Of a stretch of 6,704 nt of DNA, positions 1 to 6,554 are shown in pieces; position 1 is the first letter of the stretch; the number at the start of each line of letters is the position of its first letter. A program made the translations under genes and the position numbers. Source of the stretch: Alphaproteobacteria bacterium (GTDB taxonomy: Bacteria > Pseudomonadota > Alphaproteobacteria > UBA828); contig JAPYQV010000155.1 of the NCBI GenBank assembly GCA_029937205.1, positions 1 to 6,704 on the forward strand. The letters run 5' to 3'. Below the pieces are notes generated by a model. The model did no database searches. It was not told the origin of the DNA and was given only the letters and a program-made list of their open reading frames with translations.

Positions 1-137
1 GCATCACGCTGAACATGACGGTGGAGGAGGGCGTGAAGCTGGTTATTTCAGGCGGTATCGTCTCACCGCCGGATGCGAAATCAGCGCCTGATGAGACGGC
101 GCAAGAGGGGGACGACCCTCAGGCCGAGCGTAAATAA
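1..137 (+). CDS. DUF502-family membrane protein, C-terminal fragment
   Basis: Only the last 44 codons are present; the gene runs in from the left, with bases 1-2 finishing a split codon, and ends at TAA 135-137. The readable part begins ITLNMTVEEGVKLVISGGIV and is followed by an acidic, charged tail ending QAERK. A TLNM-(S/T)-VEEA-type stretch followed by a (I/V)SGG(I/V) stretch is what I know from the C-terminal end of DUF502 proteins, small inner-membrane proteins of unknown function with two predicted N-terminal membrane helices. The helices would lie outside the window, so the family call rests on this short motif and on position: DUF502 genes are often found next to recG in alphaproteobacteria. 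The last 19 bp overlap the recG 3' end on the other strand. The function is unknown. Confidence 0.7.
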   Translation, partial: ITLNMTVEEGVKLVISGGIVSPPDAKSAPDETAQEGDDPQAERK

Positions 138-2200
138 CGCGCTGCCGCATCACGCTCAAACAGATACAGCAGAATACGCAGCGCCTGGCTGCGCTCCGAT
201 TGCAATTCCGGGTCGCGCTGCAGGATCAACCGGGCATCGTCGCGCGCCGTGGCGAGCAGTTCGCCGTGCTGAGCCAGATCGGCCAGGCGCAATTCCGGCA
301 AACCGCTCTGACGCGTGCCGAGCAATTCCCCCGCGCCGCGTAATTTCAGATCTTCTTCGGCAATGCGGAAGCCGTCATCCGTCTCACGCATGATCTCGAG
401 CCTTGCCCGCGCCGTCTCGCCGAGCGGCGGCACATAGAGCAGCAGACAATTGCCGGCCTTGTTCGAGCGCCCGACGCGGCCGCGCAATTGGTGTAATTGC
501 GCCAAGCCAAAGCGCTCGGCGTGTTCGATTACCATGATCGTGGCTTCGGGCACATCGATGCCAACCTCAATGACCGTCGTGGCAACCAGGATATCCACCG
601 CGCCGGCGGCGAAGGCCGACATGGCACTGTCTTTCTCGGCGCTTTTCATGCGGCCATGGACGAGGCCGACACGGTCGCCGAAAATATTCTGCAACTGGGC
701 GTGACGCTCTTCCACCGCCGCCAGATCAACCGCTTCCGATTGCTCAACCAATGGACAAACCCAAAAGACCCGCGCGCCGCTCTCCACCGCGCGGCGGACG
801 CCATCGACAACCTCGCCGAGGCGGGATATCGGCAGGACGCGCGTCTCGATTGCTGCCCGCCCGGCCGGTTTTTCGTTCAATCGCGAGCTTTGCAGGTCGC
901 CATAAGCGGTCAGCATGAGGGTGCGCGGGATCGGCGTCGCCGTCATCACCAGCACATCGACGCCTTTGCCCTTGGCCGCCAGCGTCATGCGTTGATGGAC
1001 GCCGAAGCGGTGCTGCTCATCGACCACCGCCACGGCCAGGTCGGCGAATTCGATATCGCTTTGAAACAGCGCATGGGTGCCGATGGCGATATCGATTTCG
1101 CCGCCGGCAAGGCGGGCCAGTGTCGAGGTGCGCTCGCTTTTTTTGCCGCGCCCGACGAGCAAGACAATCGTCACGCCGCAATCGCCGAGAAGTGCCTCGA
1201 GGGTGGCGAAGTGTTGCCGCGCCAGCAATTCGGTCGGTGCCATCAAGGCGGCCTGGGCGCCGGCTTCCACCGCGACCAACATGGCAAACAGTGCGACCAC
1301 TGTCTTACCGCTGCCGACATCGCCCTGCAGCAGGCGCAGCATACGATGCGGTTGCGTCATGTCGGCGGTGATTTCCGCGATCGCCGCCTCCTGCCCGGAA
1401 GTGAGGGTAAACGGCAGGCGTGCCCGGACGGCATCTCTGAGACGCCCGTCGCCGCTGATCTTGCGTCCTTTGACGCGCTGTAGGGATGCGCGCAATAGCG
1501 CCAGCGCCATTTGGTTGGCGAGCAACTCGTCATAGGCGAGGCGCTGGCGGGCCAAGGATTCGGGCTGCAAATCTGCCTCACTTTCCGGCTGGTGAACGGC
1601 CAGCAAGGATTCATTCCAAGTCCGCCAGCCCTGGCGATCGAGATAGGCCTTGTCGCACCACTCCGGCATTTCCGGCGCGCGTTCGAGCGCCGCCTGCACG
1701 GCTTTTGAGAGCGGTTTCAGGTTGAGGCCGGCGGTGAGCGGGTAGACCGGCTCGATCCCTTGCACGGCGTCAATTTCGCTTTCGGGCACAATATGGTCCG
1801 GATGCACGAGCTGAATGCCGTCGCCGTACTGCTCAGTGCGCCCACTGACCACGCGGATTTCGCCGATTGGCAGTAATTCACGCAAATATTTCTCATGGGC
1901 GTGGAAAAATACCAGAGTCAATTCGCCGCTTTCATCTGAGCACCGCACTTTGTAGGGCAGGCGTCGTACCGCCGGTTTGTGGTGGGAATCGACCATGATC
2001 TTCAGGGTGACGATCGCACCCGGCGGTGCCGCGGCGATGTTGGGCGAGAAGCTGCGGTCGATCAGGCCGCTTGGCAGGTGCCAGAGCAGGTCCACCACGA
2101 GGGGTCCGGCGCAGACCTCGATCGCCTTGGCGATGCGCGGCCCGACGCCGGGAAGCACGTTAACTTCGGCGAAAAGCGGGTTTAAAATATCGGGTCTCAT
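119..2200 (-). CDS. recG: ATP-dependent DNA helicase RecG
   Basis: RecG is a cytoplasmic monomeric SF2 helicase/translocase that regresses stalled replication forks, drives Holliday-junction branch migration and unwinds R-loops and D-loops. The 693-residue product matches the length of E. coli RecG. The N-terminal third is the wedge/OB-fold region that grips the branched DNA and includes an early PGVGP (helix-hairpin-helix-like) stretch. The helicase core shows Walker A GDVGSGKT at residues 293-300, motif Ia APTELLARQH, the DEQH box at 394-397, motif III TATPIPRT at 420-427 and motif VI GRVGRS at 574-579. The TRG-type translocation motif follows at about 610-630 (GFRIAEEDLKLRGAGELLG). All catalytic residues look intact. 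The ATG at 2198-2200 gives the usual MRPxxLNPLF start of alphaproteobacterial RecG; only a weak, distant GAGG lies upstream. It is transcribed divergently from sdhE-mfd, and its 3' end overlaps the upstream convergent gene. Confidence 0.98.
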   Translation of the reverse strand: MRPDILNPLFAEVNVLPGVGPRIAKAIEVCAGPLVVDLLWHLPSGLIDRSFSPNIAAAPPGAIVTLKIMVDSHHKPAVRRLPYKVRCSDESGELTLVFFHAHEKYLRELLPIGEIRVVSGRTEQYGDGIQLVHPDHIVPESEIDAVQGIEPVYPLTAGLNLKPLSKAVQAALERAPEMPEWCDKAYLDRQGWRTWNESLLAVHQPESEADLQPESLARQRLAYDELLANQMALALLRASLQRVKGRKISGDGRLRDAVRARLPFTLTSGQEAAIAEITADMTQPHRMLRLLQGDVGSGKTVVALFAMLVAVEAGAQAALMAPTELLARQHFATLEALLGDCGVTIVLLVGRGKKSERTSTLARLAGGEIDIAIGTHALFQSDIEFADLAVAVVDEQHRFGVHQRMTLAAKGKGVDVLVMTATPIPRTLMLTAYGDLQSSRLNEKPAGRAAIETRVLPISRLGEVVDGVRRAVESGARVFWVCPLVEQSEAVDLAAVEERHAQLQNIFGDRVGLVHGRMKSAEKDSAMSAFAAGAVDILVATTVIEVGIDVPEATIMVIEHAERFGLAQLHQLRGRVGRSNKAGNCLLLYVPPLGETARARLEIMRETDDGFRIAEEDLKLRGAGELLGTRQSGLPELRLADLAQHGELLATARDDARLILQRDPELQSERSQALRILLYLFERDAAARYLRSA

Positions 2201-2241
2201 GGTTTGGCGAGGCTACCCTCGCACCAATCGGCCTGCAATGG

Positions 2242-2270
2242 CTGACAACAGGCGAGCGCTCTCTTATGAT
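2242..2270 (+). promoter_or_regulatory. sigma70-type promoter for sdhE-mfd
   Basis: The -35 box CTGACA (2242-2247) and the -10 box TATGAT (2265-2270) are separated by exactly 17 bp and match the TTGACA/TATAAT consensus at 10 of 12 positions. Transcription would start near 2277, giving a leader of about 20 nt before the sdhE ATG. It lies in the 97-bp gap between the divergent recG and sdhE starts. I found no equally good promoter on the opposite strand for recG. The call is from sequence match only. Confidence 0.72.
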
Positions 2271-2282
2271 CCCGCGCGAATC

Positions 2283-2294
2283 TATTCCGGAATA
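2283..2294. repeat. 12-bp perfect palindrome in the sdhE leader
   Basis: TATTCCGGAATA reads identically on both strands and is overlapped by a second palindrome, GAATATTC (2290-2297), which runs up to the sdhE ATG. It falls just after the predicted transcription start, where a bound repressor or a small RNA structure could affect both transcription and translation initiation. The same stretch is where a ribosome binding site should be, and no clear Shine-Dalgarno sequence is visible. An operator role is inference. Confidence 0.4.
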
Positions 2295-2297
2295 TTC

Positions 2298-2573
2298 ATG
2301 ACCCACAGCCTCGAGACCCGCAGAAAGCGCCTGCGCTACCGTACCAATCATACCGGCACGCGGGAGACCGATATCCTGCTCGGCGGCTTTGTTGCGGAAT
2401 GCGGCGATTCCCTTGATGCGGAACAGGCCACGGCGCTTGAGGAATTGCTCGATGGCGCCAACGACCCGGAAATTCTCGACTGGATCACCGGCCGCGTACC
2501 GCTGCCCGAACGCTTCAACAACAAGACCGTGGCACGGTTGATGGATTTTGTCAGGGAGCGGCGCGTCTCTTGA
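2298..2573 (+). CDS. sdhE: FAD assembly factor SdhE (succinate dehydrogenase flavinylation)
   Basis: SdhE (DUF339/YgfY, the bacterial homologue of SDHAF2/Sdh5) is a small cytoplasmic helix-bundle protein that binds SdhA, and in enterobacteria FrdA, and promotes covalent attachment of FAD. The 91-residue product has the expected size and plan: a basic N-terminus (ETRRKRLRYR), the signature region, an acidic middle (EELLDGANDPEILDWITG) and a C-terminal helix (VARLMDFVRE). The family signature RGxxE reads TGTRE here, with Gly20 and Glu23 kept but the Arg replaced by Thr19. The ATG at 2298 is chosen because homology starts just after it; the frame stays open far upstream only as antisense to recG. 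The stop TGA (2571-2573) overlaps the mfd TTG start, so the two are probably cotranscribed and translationally coupled. No sdh genes are nearby. Confidence 0.93.
   Translation: MTHSLETRRKRLRYRTNHTGTRETDILLGGFVAECGDSLDAEQATALEELLDGANDPEILDWITGRVPLPERFNNKTVARLMDFVRERRVS
2553..2558 (+). promoter_or_regulatory. Ribosome binding site supporting the mfd TTG start
   Basis: AGGGAG lies inside the last codons of sdhE, 11 nt before the TTG at 2570. It supports this start over the first in-frame ATG (2639-2641), which begins MPEGYDA and would cut off about 23 residues. The TTG overlaps the sdhE TGA stop as TTGA, a typical arrangement for coupled translation. Confidence 0.55.
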
Positions 2574-5500
2574 GCAGAGATAGCCACAGCCTGCAGGCGC
2601 TGGCGCTCGATCGGCCGGGGCGTGTCGCCCTCGGCGGCATGCCGGAGGGCTATGACGCATCGATCATGGGCCACTTCGCCCAACTAGCCGCCCCGACGCC
2701 GCTGCTCTACGTCGCCCCCGACGATGCCCGCCTCGCCAGTGCGCGGGATTGCCTCGCCTTTTTCGCCCCCGAGGTAGAGTGCATCTCGATCCCGGCTTGG
2801 GACTGTTTGCCCTATGACCGGGTATCGCCGCGCAACGATCTGGTGAGCGAGCGGATTTCCTCCCTGGTGACCCTGGCTGCCGGCAACAAGGGCGCGCGCA
2901 TTGTACTGGTGACCGTCAACGCACTGCTGCAGCGGGTGCCGCCACGCGGTGCCCTGGCGCAAGCCGCTTACAGCATTAAGAAAGGCGCCGAGTTAAACAC
3001 CGAAGCGCTCTTCGCATACCTGGAAAGCAATGGATTTACCCGTGGCGGCACGGTGATGGAAGCGGGCGATTATGCTGTGCGCGGCGGCATCATCGATATT
3101 TTCCCGCCCGGTGCGCTGGAGCCCGTGCGGCTTGACCTGTTTGGCGAAACCCTCGAGGCGATTAAGACATTCGATCCGGTATCGCAGCGCAGCGACGGCA
3201 CGTTGGAAGCGCTGCAATTGGTGCCGGTGAGCGAAGTCGTGCTCAATGACGATAGTATTGCCCGTTTCTCGGCCGGCTACCGCACTCAGTTCGGCGCTGT
3301 TACCGATGCGGATCCGTTGTTCGAGGCAGTCAACGCCGGGCGGCGCTATCCCGGCATGGAGCATTGGCTGCCGCTGTTCCATAGCGAGTTGGAAACCATT
3401 TTCGATTATGCGCCGGGCGCGCCGATAATCTTCGATCATCTGTCGGAAGAGGCGTGCGGCGACCGCTGGGAAGCGATTGACGACTATTACCGCGCCCGTA
3501 CTGAGGGTCCGGGCGCGCTCGCGGAATTCTCGATTGAGGATTACAAGCCGCTGCCGCCGGGGATGCTACACCTCACTCGCGAAGAGCGAGACCGGCGCTT
3601 TGCTGAACATGCCGTTGCGACAATTTCGCCGTATAGCGCCGAGGCGGCACCGGAACGCCAAGTGTTCGACATGGGTGGACGCCAAGGCCGGATTTTTGTT
3701 GCCGAACGCAGCAAACTCACTGGCGAACTGTTCGAATCTGTGCAAGCTTATCTTGAAAAGGAGATACGCGCCAAAAACCGCATGCTCGTAGCCGGCTGGA
3801 GCGTCGGCACGCGCGAGCGCATCAGCCGCCTGTTGAGCGAGCATGGTGTCGATAATCTGTCACCGGTCGAGGATTGGCGCGCAGCCGAAAACCTACCCGC
3901 TGCCGCCATCGCCCTGGCTGTGCTCCCCATGGAGCACGGTTTCACCGCGCCCGGGCTCACCGTCGTCGCCGAGCAGGATATTCTCGGCGACCGCCTCAAC
4001 CGGCGCCAGCGCCGCCGACGGGTCAAGCTTGAGGAATTTCTCGCCGACGCGTCTGAGCTTTCCCAAGGCGATTTGGTGGTTCATGCCGATCATGGCATTG
4101 GCCGCTATGACAGTTTGGTGACGCTTGACGTCGATAATTTGCCGCATGACTGCCTGCGTCTGCTCTATGACGGCGATGACCGTCTCCTCCTGCCGGTCGA
4201 AAATATCGAGCTCCTATCGCGCTATGGCTCATCCGATCAGCCGGTATCCCTCGACCGCCTCGGCGGCGCGGCCTGGCAGGCGCGCAAAGCACGGCTCAAG
4301 AAACGGGTCAAGGAGATGGCTCAGGAACTCATGAAGATCGCTGCGCAGCGCACGCTGAAATCGGCGCCGGTGCTGCGCGCCGATAGCGGGCCATTCGAGG
4401 AATTCTGTGCCCGCTTTCCCTATGACGAGACCGACGACCAGGCCAACGCCATAGACGACAGCCTGACCGATATGGCGAGCGGGCGGCCGATGGACCGGTT
4501 GATTTGCGGCGATGTCGGTTTCGGTAAAACCGAGATTGCCTTGCGTGCCGCGTTCAGCGCCGCCATGAGCGGCAAACAGGTCGCTGTGCTGGTGCCGACG
4601 ACGTTGCTCTGCCGCCAGCATTTCCAGGTATTCCGAGAGCGCTTTCAGGACCTGCCGGTGCGCGTCGAGCAACTATCGCGACTGGTCAAACCAGCCCAGG
4701 CAACGGAAACCCGCGATGGCATGAAAGCCGGCACGGTAGACATCGTTATTGGCACCCACGCGCTCCTCGGCAAGGCGATTGAGTTCGCCGATCTTGGCCT
4801 GTTGATTGTCGATGAAGAGCAGCATTTCGGTGTGGCTCATAAGGAGCGCCTGAAAAAACTACGCGCCGAAGTCCATGTGCTCACGCTCAGTGCCACGCCG
4901 ATTCCACGCACCCTGCAAATGGCGCTGACCGGCGTACGCGATATGAGCATTATCGCCACGCCGCCGGTTGACCGCCTGGCCATTCGCACGTTTATCATGC
5001 CGTATGACCCGGTGGTCACTCGCGAGGCCTTGATGCGCGAGCATTTTCGCGGCGGCCAGAGTTTTTACGTTTGCCCGCGCATCGCCGATCTCGATGGTGT
5101 TTTTGACCGGCTGCGCAAGCTGGTTCCGGAGGTCAAGCTCGCCGTGGCACATGGCGGCATGCCGGTGGCCGAATTGGAAGAAGTCATGTCAGCGTTCTAT
5201 GACGGCGCCTTCGATCTGCTGGTGTGTACCGCAATCGTCGAATCCGGTCTCGACCTGCCACGCGTCAATACGATGATTGTGCACCGGGCGGATATGTTCG
5301 GCCTGTCGCAGCTTTATCAATTGCGCGGCCGCATCGGGCGCTCGAAACTGCGCGGCTACGCCTATTTTACTCTACCGCCGGCGCACCGGGTGACACCGAC
5401 GGCACGCAAGCGCCTGGAAGTGATCCACCGTCTCGACAGTCTCGGCGCCGGCTTCAGCCTGGCAAGCCACGATATGGATATCCGCGGCGCCGGCAATCTA

Positions 5501-6073
5501 CTCGGCGGTGAGCAATCGGGACATATTCGCGAAGTCGGCATCGAGCTTTACCAGCACATGCTGGAGGAGGCGGTCGGCCAGACGCGGGCGGCGGCGGATG
5601 GCGCGGAAGATGCGCCGGCCCCTGAATGGTCGCCGCAAATCAGCCTCGGCACAGCCGTGTTGATCCCGGAGAGTTATGTCGAGGATTTGGATGTGCGTCT
5701 TGCGCTCTATCGCCGTGTCGCACGGCTGGAAGACCGCTTAGAAATCGAGGAATTTATCGAGGAACTGGCCGACCGCTTCGGCCCGGCGCCGGAGGAAGTC
5801 ATTCACCTGCTCGATATCGTCGCCATCAAGCGGCTCTGCCGCAGTGCCGGCATCGCCCGCATCGATGCCGGGCCAAAGGGCGCGGTGCTTACTTTCCGCG
5901 ACGATACCAGGGTCGATCCGGGGCAGCTTATCGTTCACGTTACCAATCCGAGCCTCGGCCTGATCTTGCGCCCCGATAACAAGCTGGTCATCAACCGCAA
6001 CTGGCCGACCGCACAGCAGCGCCTCGAAGGCGTTCAGCGCCTGCTTTCAACCCTCGGCGGCATGACCGTCTGA
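2570..6073 (+). CDS. mfd: Transcription-repair coupling factor Mfd
   Basis: Mfd is a cytoplasmic ATP-driven DNA translocase that pushes on RNA polymerase stalled at lesions, displaces it and recruits UvrA to start nucleotide excision repair. At 1167 residues it is close to E. coli Mfd (1148). In order: an N-terminal UvrB-like module with LPYDRVSPR at 80-88; the RNA-polymerase-interacting domain starting LSQGDLVVHADHGIGRY at 497-513; a helicase core with Walker A GDVGFGKT at 647-654, DEEQ at 748-751, SATPIPRT at 774-781 and GRIGRS at 920-925; the TRG translocation motif from about 959 (GAGFSLASHDMDIRGAGNLLG); and the C-terminal autoinhibitory domain with ESYVEDLDVRLALYRR at 1034-1049. All motifs are intact. 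The TTG start is preferred because it overlaps the sdhE stop and has AGGGAG upstream. Cotranscription with sdhE is inferred. The 3' end overlaps the opposing dehydratase gene by 27 bp. Confidence 0.98.
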   Translation: MSRDSHSLQALALDRPGRVALGGMPEGYDASIMGHFAQLAAPTPLLYVAPDDARLASARDCLAFFAPEVECISIPAWDCLPYDRVSPRNDLVSERISSLVTLAAGNKGARIVLVTVNALLQRVPPRGALAQAAYSIKKGAELNTEALFAYLESNGFTRGGTVMEAGDYAVRGGIIDIFPPGALEPVRLDLFGETLEAIKTFDPVSQRSDGTLEALQLVPVSEVVLNDDSIARFSAGYRTQFGAVTDADPLFEAVNAGRRYPGMEHWLPLFHSELETIFDYAPGAPIIFDHLSEEACGDRWEAIDDYYRARTEGPGALAEFSIEDYKPLPPGMLHLTREERDRRFAEHAVATISPYSAEAAPERQVFDMGGRQGRIFVAERSKLTGELFESVQAYLEKEIRAKNRMLVAGWSVGTRERISRLLSEHGVDNLSPVEDWRAAENLPAAAIALAVLPMEHGFTAPGLTVVAEQDILGDRLNRRQRRRRVKLEEFLADASELSQGDLVVHADHGIGRYDSLVTLDVDNLPHDCLRLLYDGDDRLLLPVENIELLSRYGSSDQPVSLDRLGGAAWQARKARLKKRVKEMAQELMKIAAQRTLKSAPVLRADSGPFEEFCARFPYDETDDQANAIDDSLTDMASGRPMDRLICGDVGFGKTEIALRAAFSAAMSGKQVAVLVPTTLLCRQHFQVFRERFQDLPVRVEQLSRLVKPAQATETRDGMKAGTVDIVIGTHALLGKAIEFADLGLLIVDEEQHFGVAHKERLKKLRAEVHVLTLSATPIPRTLQMALTGVRDMSIIATPPVDRLAIRTFIMPYDPVVTREALMREHFRGGQSFYVCPRIADLDGVFDRLRKLVPEVKLAVAHGGMPVAELEEVMSAFYDGAFDLLVCTAIVESGLDLPRVNTMIVHRADMFGLSQLYQLRGRIGRSKLRGYAYFTLPPAHRVTPTARKRLEVIHRLDSLGAGFSLASHDMDIRGAGNLLGGEQSGHIREVGIELYQHMLEEAVGQTRAAADGAEDAPAPEWSPQISLGTAVLIPESYVEDLDVRLALYRRVARLEDRLEIEEFIEELADRFGPAPEEVIHLLDIVAIKRLCRSAGIARIDAGPKGAVLTFRDDTRVDPGQLIVHVTNPSLGLILRPDNKLVINRNWPTAQQRLEGVQRLLSTLGGMTV

Positions 6074-6394
6074 CAATTCGTTGATCTTGGCTGCCATGAT
6101 GAAGTCATTCTGGTGCAGGCCTTTGATCTTGTGGGTGTAGAGCAGCACATTGCAATAGCCCCAGCCAAAGCTGATATCCGGGTGATGCCCTTCATTTTCG
6201 GCAAGCTCCCCAATCTTGTTCACCAGATCGAGGGAAGCGACAAAATCCGACATTTTGAAGCTGCGTTGAATTTTGGTTGCGTTGTCCAACAGCTCCCAAC
6301 CGGGCGTGCTGGCGAGCAACTGCCGTGCTGGCGCTTCTTGCAAGGGATCGATGCCCCCCCGGCAAGGAACACATGATTTCTCGGTTAATTCCAT
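6047..6394 (-). CDS. Pterin-4a-carbinolamine dehydratase
   Basis: This enzyme family (PhhB/PCD/DCoH) dehydrates 4a-hydroxytetrahydropterin to quinonoid dihydropterin, recycling the pterin cofactor of aromatic amino acid hydroxylases; many bacteria carry it without a known hydroxylase. The 115-residue product has the family signature: ELAENEGHHPD with His70, His71, Pro72 and Asp73, then the WGY strand and Thr87-His88. The His71-to-His88 distance of 17 residues equals that of the catalytic His62 and His79 in rat PCD. The N-terminus (CVPCRGG) with two cysteines is common in bacterial members. The ATG at 6392-6394 is chosen because AGGAG lies 5 nt upstream; a TTG seven codons earlier is a worse start because that SD would lie inside the gene. 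By hand count its GC is about 53%, below the 58-72% of sampled mfd lines, so acquisition is possible. It is divergent from dxr. Confidence 0.94.
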   Translation of the reverse strand: MELTEKSCVPCRGGIDPLQEAPARQLLASTPGWELLDNATKIQRSFKMSDFVASLDLVNKIGELAENEGHHPDISFGWGYCNVLLYTHKIKGLHQNDFIMAAKINELSDGHAAEG

Positions 6395-6399
6395 AATCT

Positions 6400-6404
6400 C
6401 TCCT
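6400..6404 (-). promoter_or_regulatory. Ribosome binding site of the dehydratase gene
   Basis: On the - strand AGGAG sits in a purine run (AGAGAGGAGAG) 5 nt before the ATG at 6394. It decides the start codon against the upstream in-frame TTG. Confidence 0.75.
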
Positions 6405-6436
6405 CTCTCTGGCAAAAATAGTCCATTTTTTGTTGC

Positions 6437-6464
6437 TTCATATGCTCGCTATTGAAAGAATCAA
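6437..6464 (-). promoter_or_regulatory. Possible promoter for the dehydratase gene
   Basis: On the - strand TTGATT (6464-6459) and TATGAA (6442-6437) are separated by 16 bp, each matching 4 of 6 consensus bases. The leader would be about 35 nt. This is the best candidate in the stretch upstream of the gene, but a match this loose can arise by chance in such an AT-rich patch. Confidence 0.3.
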
Positions 6465-6469
6465 CCCAA

Positions 6470-6488
6470 CCGGCCACGACTAGGCCGG
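6470..6488 (+). repeat. GC-rich hairpin upstream of dxr
   Basis: CCGGCC (6470-6475) and GGCCGG (6483-6488) form a six-pair all-GC stem with a 7-nt loop. No T run follows on either strand, so it is not a standard intrinsic terminator. Its right arm runs into a purine-rich GGAGGGGAG stretch (6487-6495), so the folded RNA would occupy the first two bases of that Shine-Dalgarno-like sequence. The structure is seen; any role in dxr expression is inference. Confidence 0.4.
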
Positions 6489-6543
6489 AGGGGAGCGGTC
6501 TATGGGACCCGCATAATGGGCGCGGTTGCGAAAATTTCCAATG

Positions 6544-6549
6544 AAAGGG
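6544..6549 (+). promoter_or_regulatory. Ribosome binding site of dxr
   Basis: AAAGGG ends 5 nt before the ATG at 6555. It favours this start over the in-frame ATG at 6516, which has no Shine-Dalgarno sequence directly before it. Confidence 0.5.
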
Positions 6550-6554
6550 CTGGT

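Noticed and set aside
497..1483. A 328-codon open frame on the + strand opposite recG
   Set aside because: It is antisense to the intact helicase core of recG, has a composition typical of a shadow frame (rich in His, Gln, Arg and Asp), and shows no recognisable domain or ribosome binding site.
2201..2241. A recG promoter on the - strand
   Set aside because: Candidates such as TTGTCA or TTGCAG have no acceptable -10 box at 16-18 bp, so no site is reported.
1977..2573. A longer version of sdhE with 107 extra N-terminal residues
   Set aside because: The extension is antisense to the start of recG, crosses the intergenic promoter, and SdhE proteins are about 90 residues long with homology beginning just after the ATG at 2298.
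4023..4672. Several - strand open frames opposite mfd
   Set aside because: They are shadows of a fully intact mfd frame in GC-rich DNA, without recognisable domains or start signals.
6470..6488. Hairpin as an intrinsic terminator
   Set aside because: No T run follows the stem on either strand, and no gene ends there in either direction.
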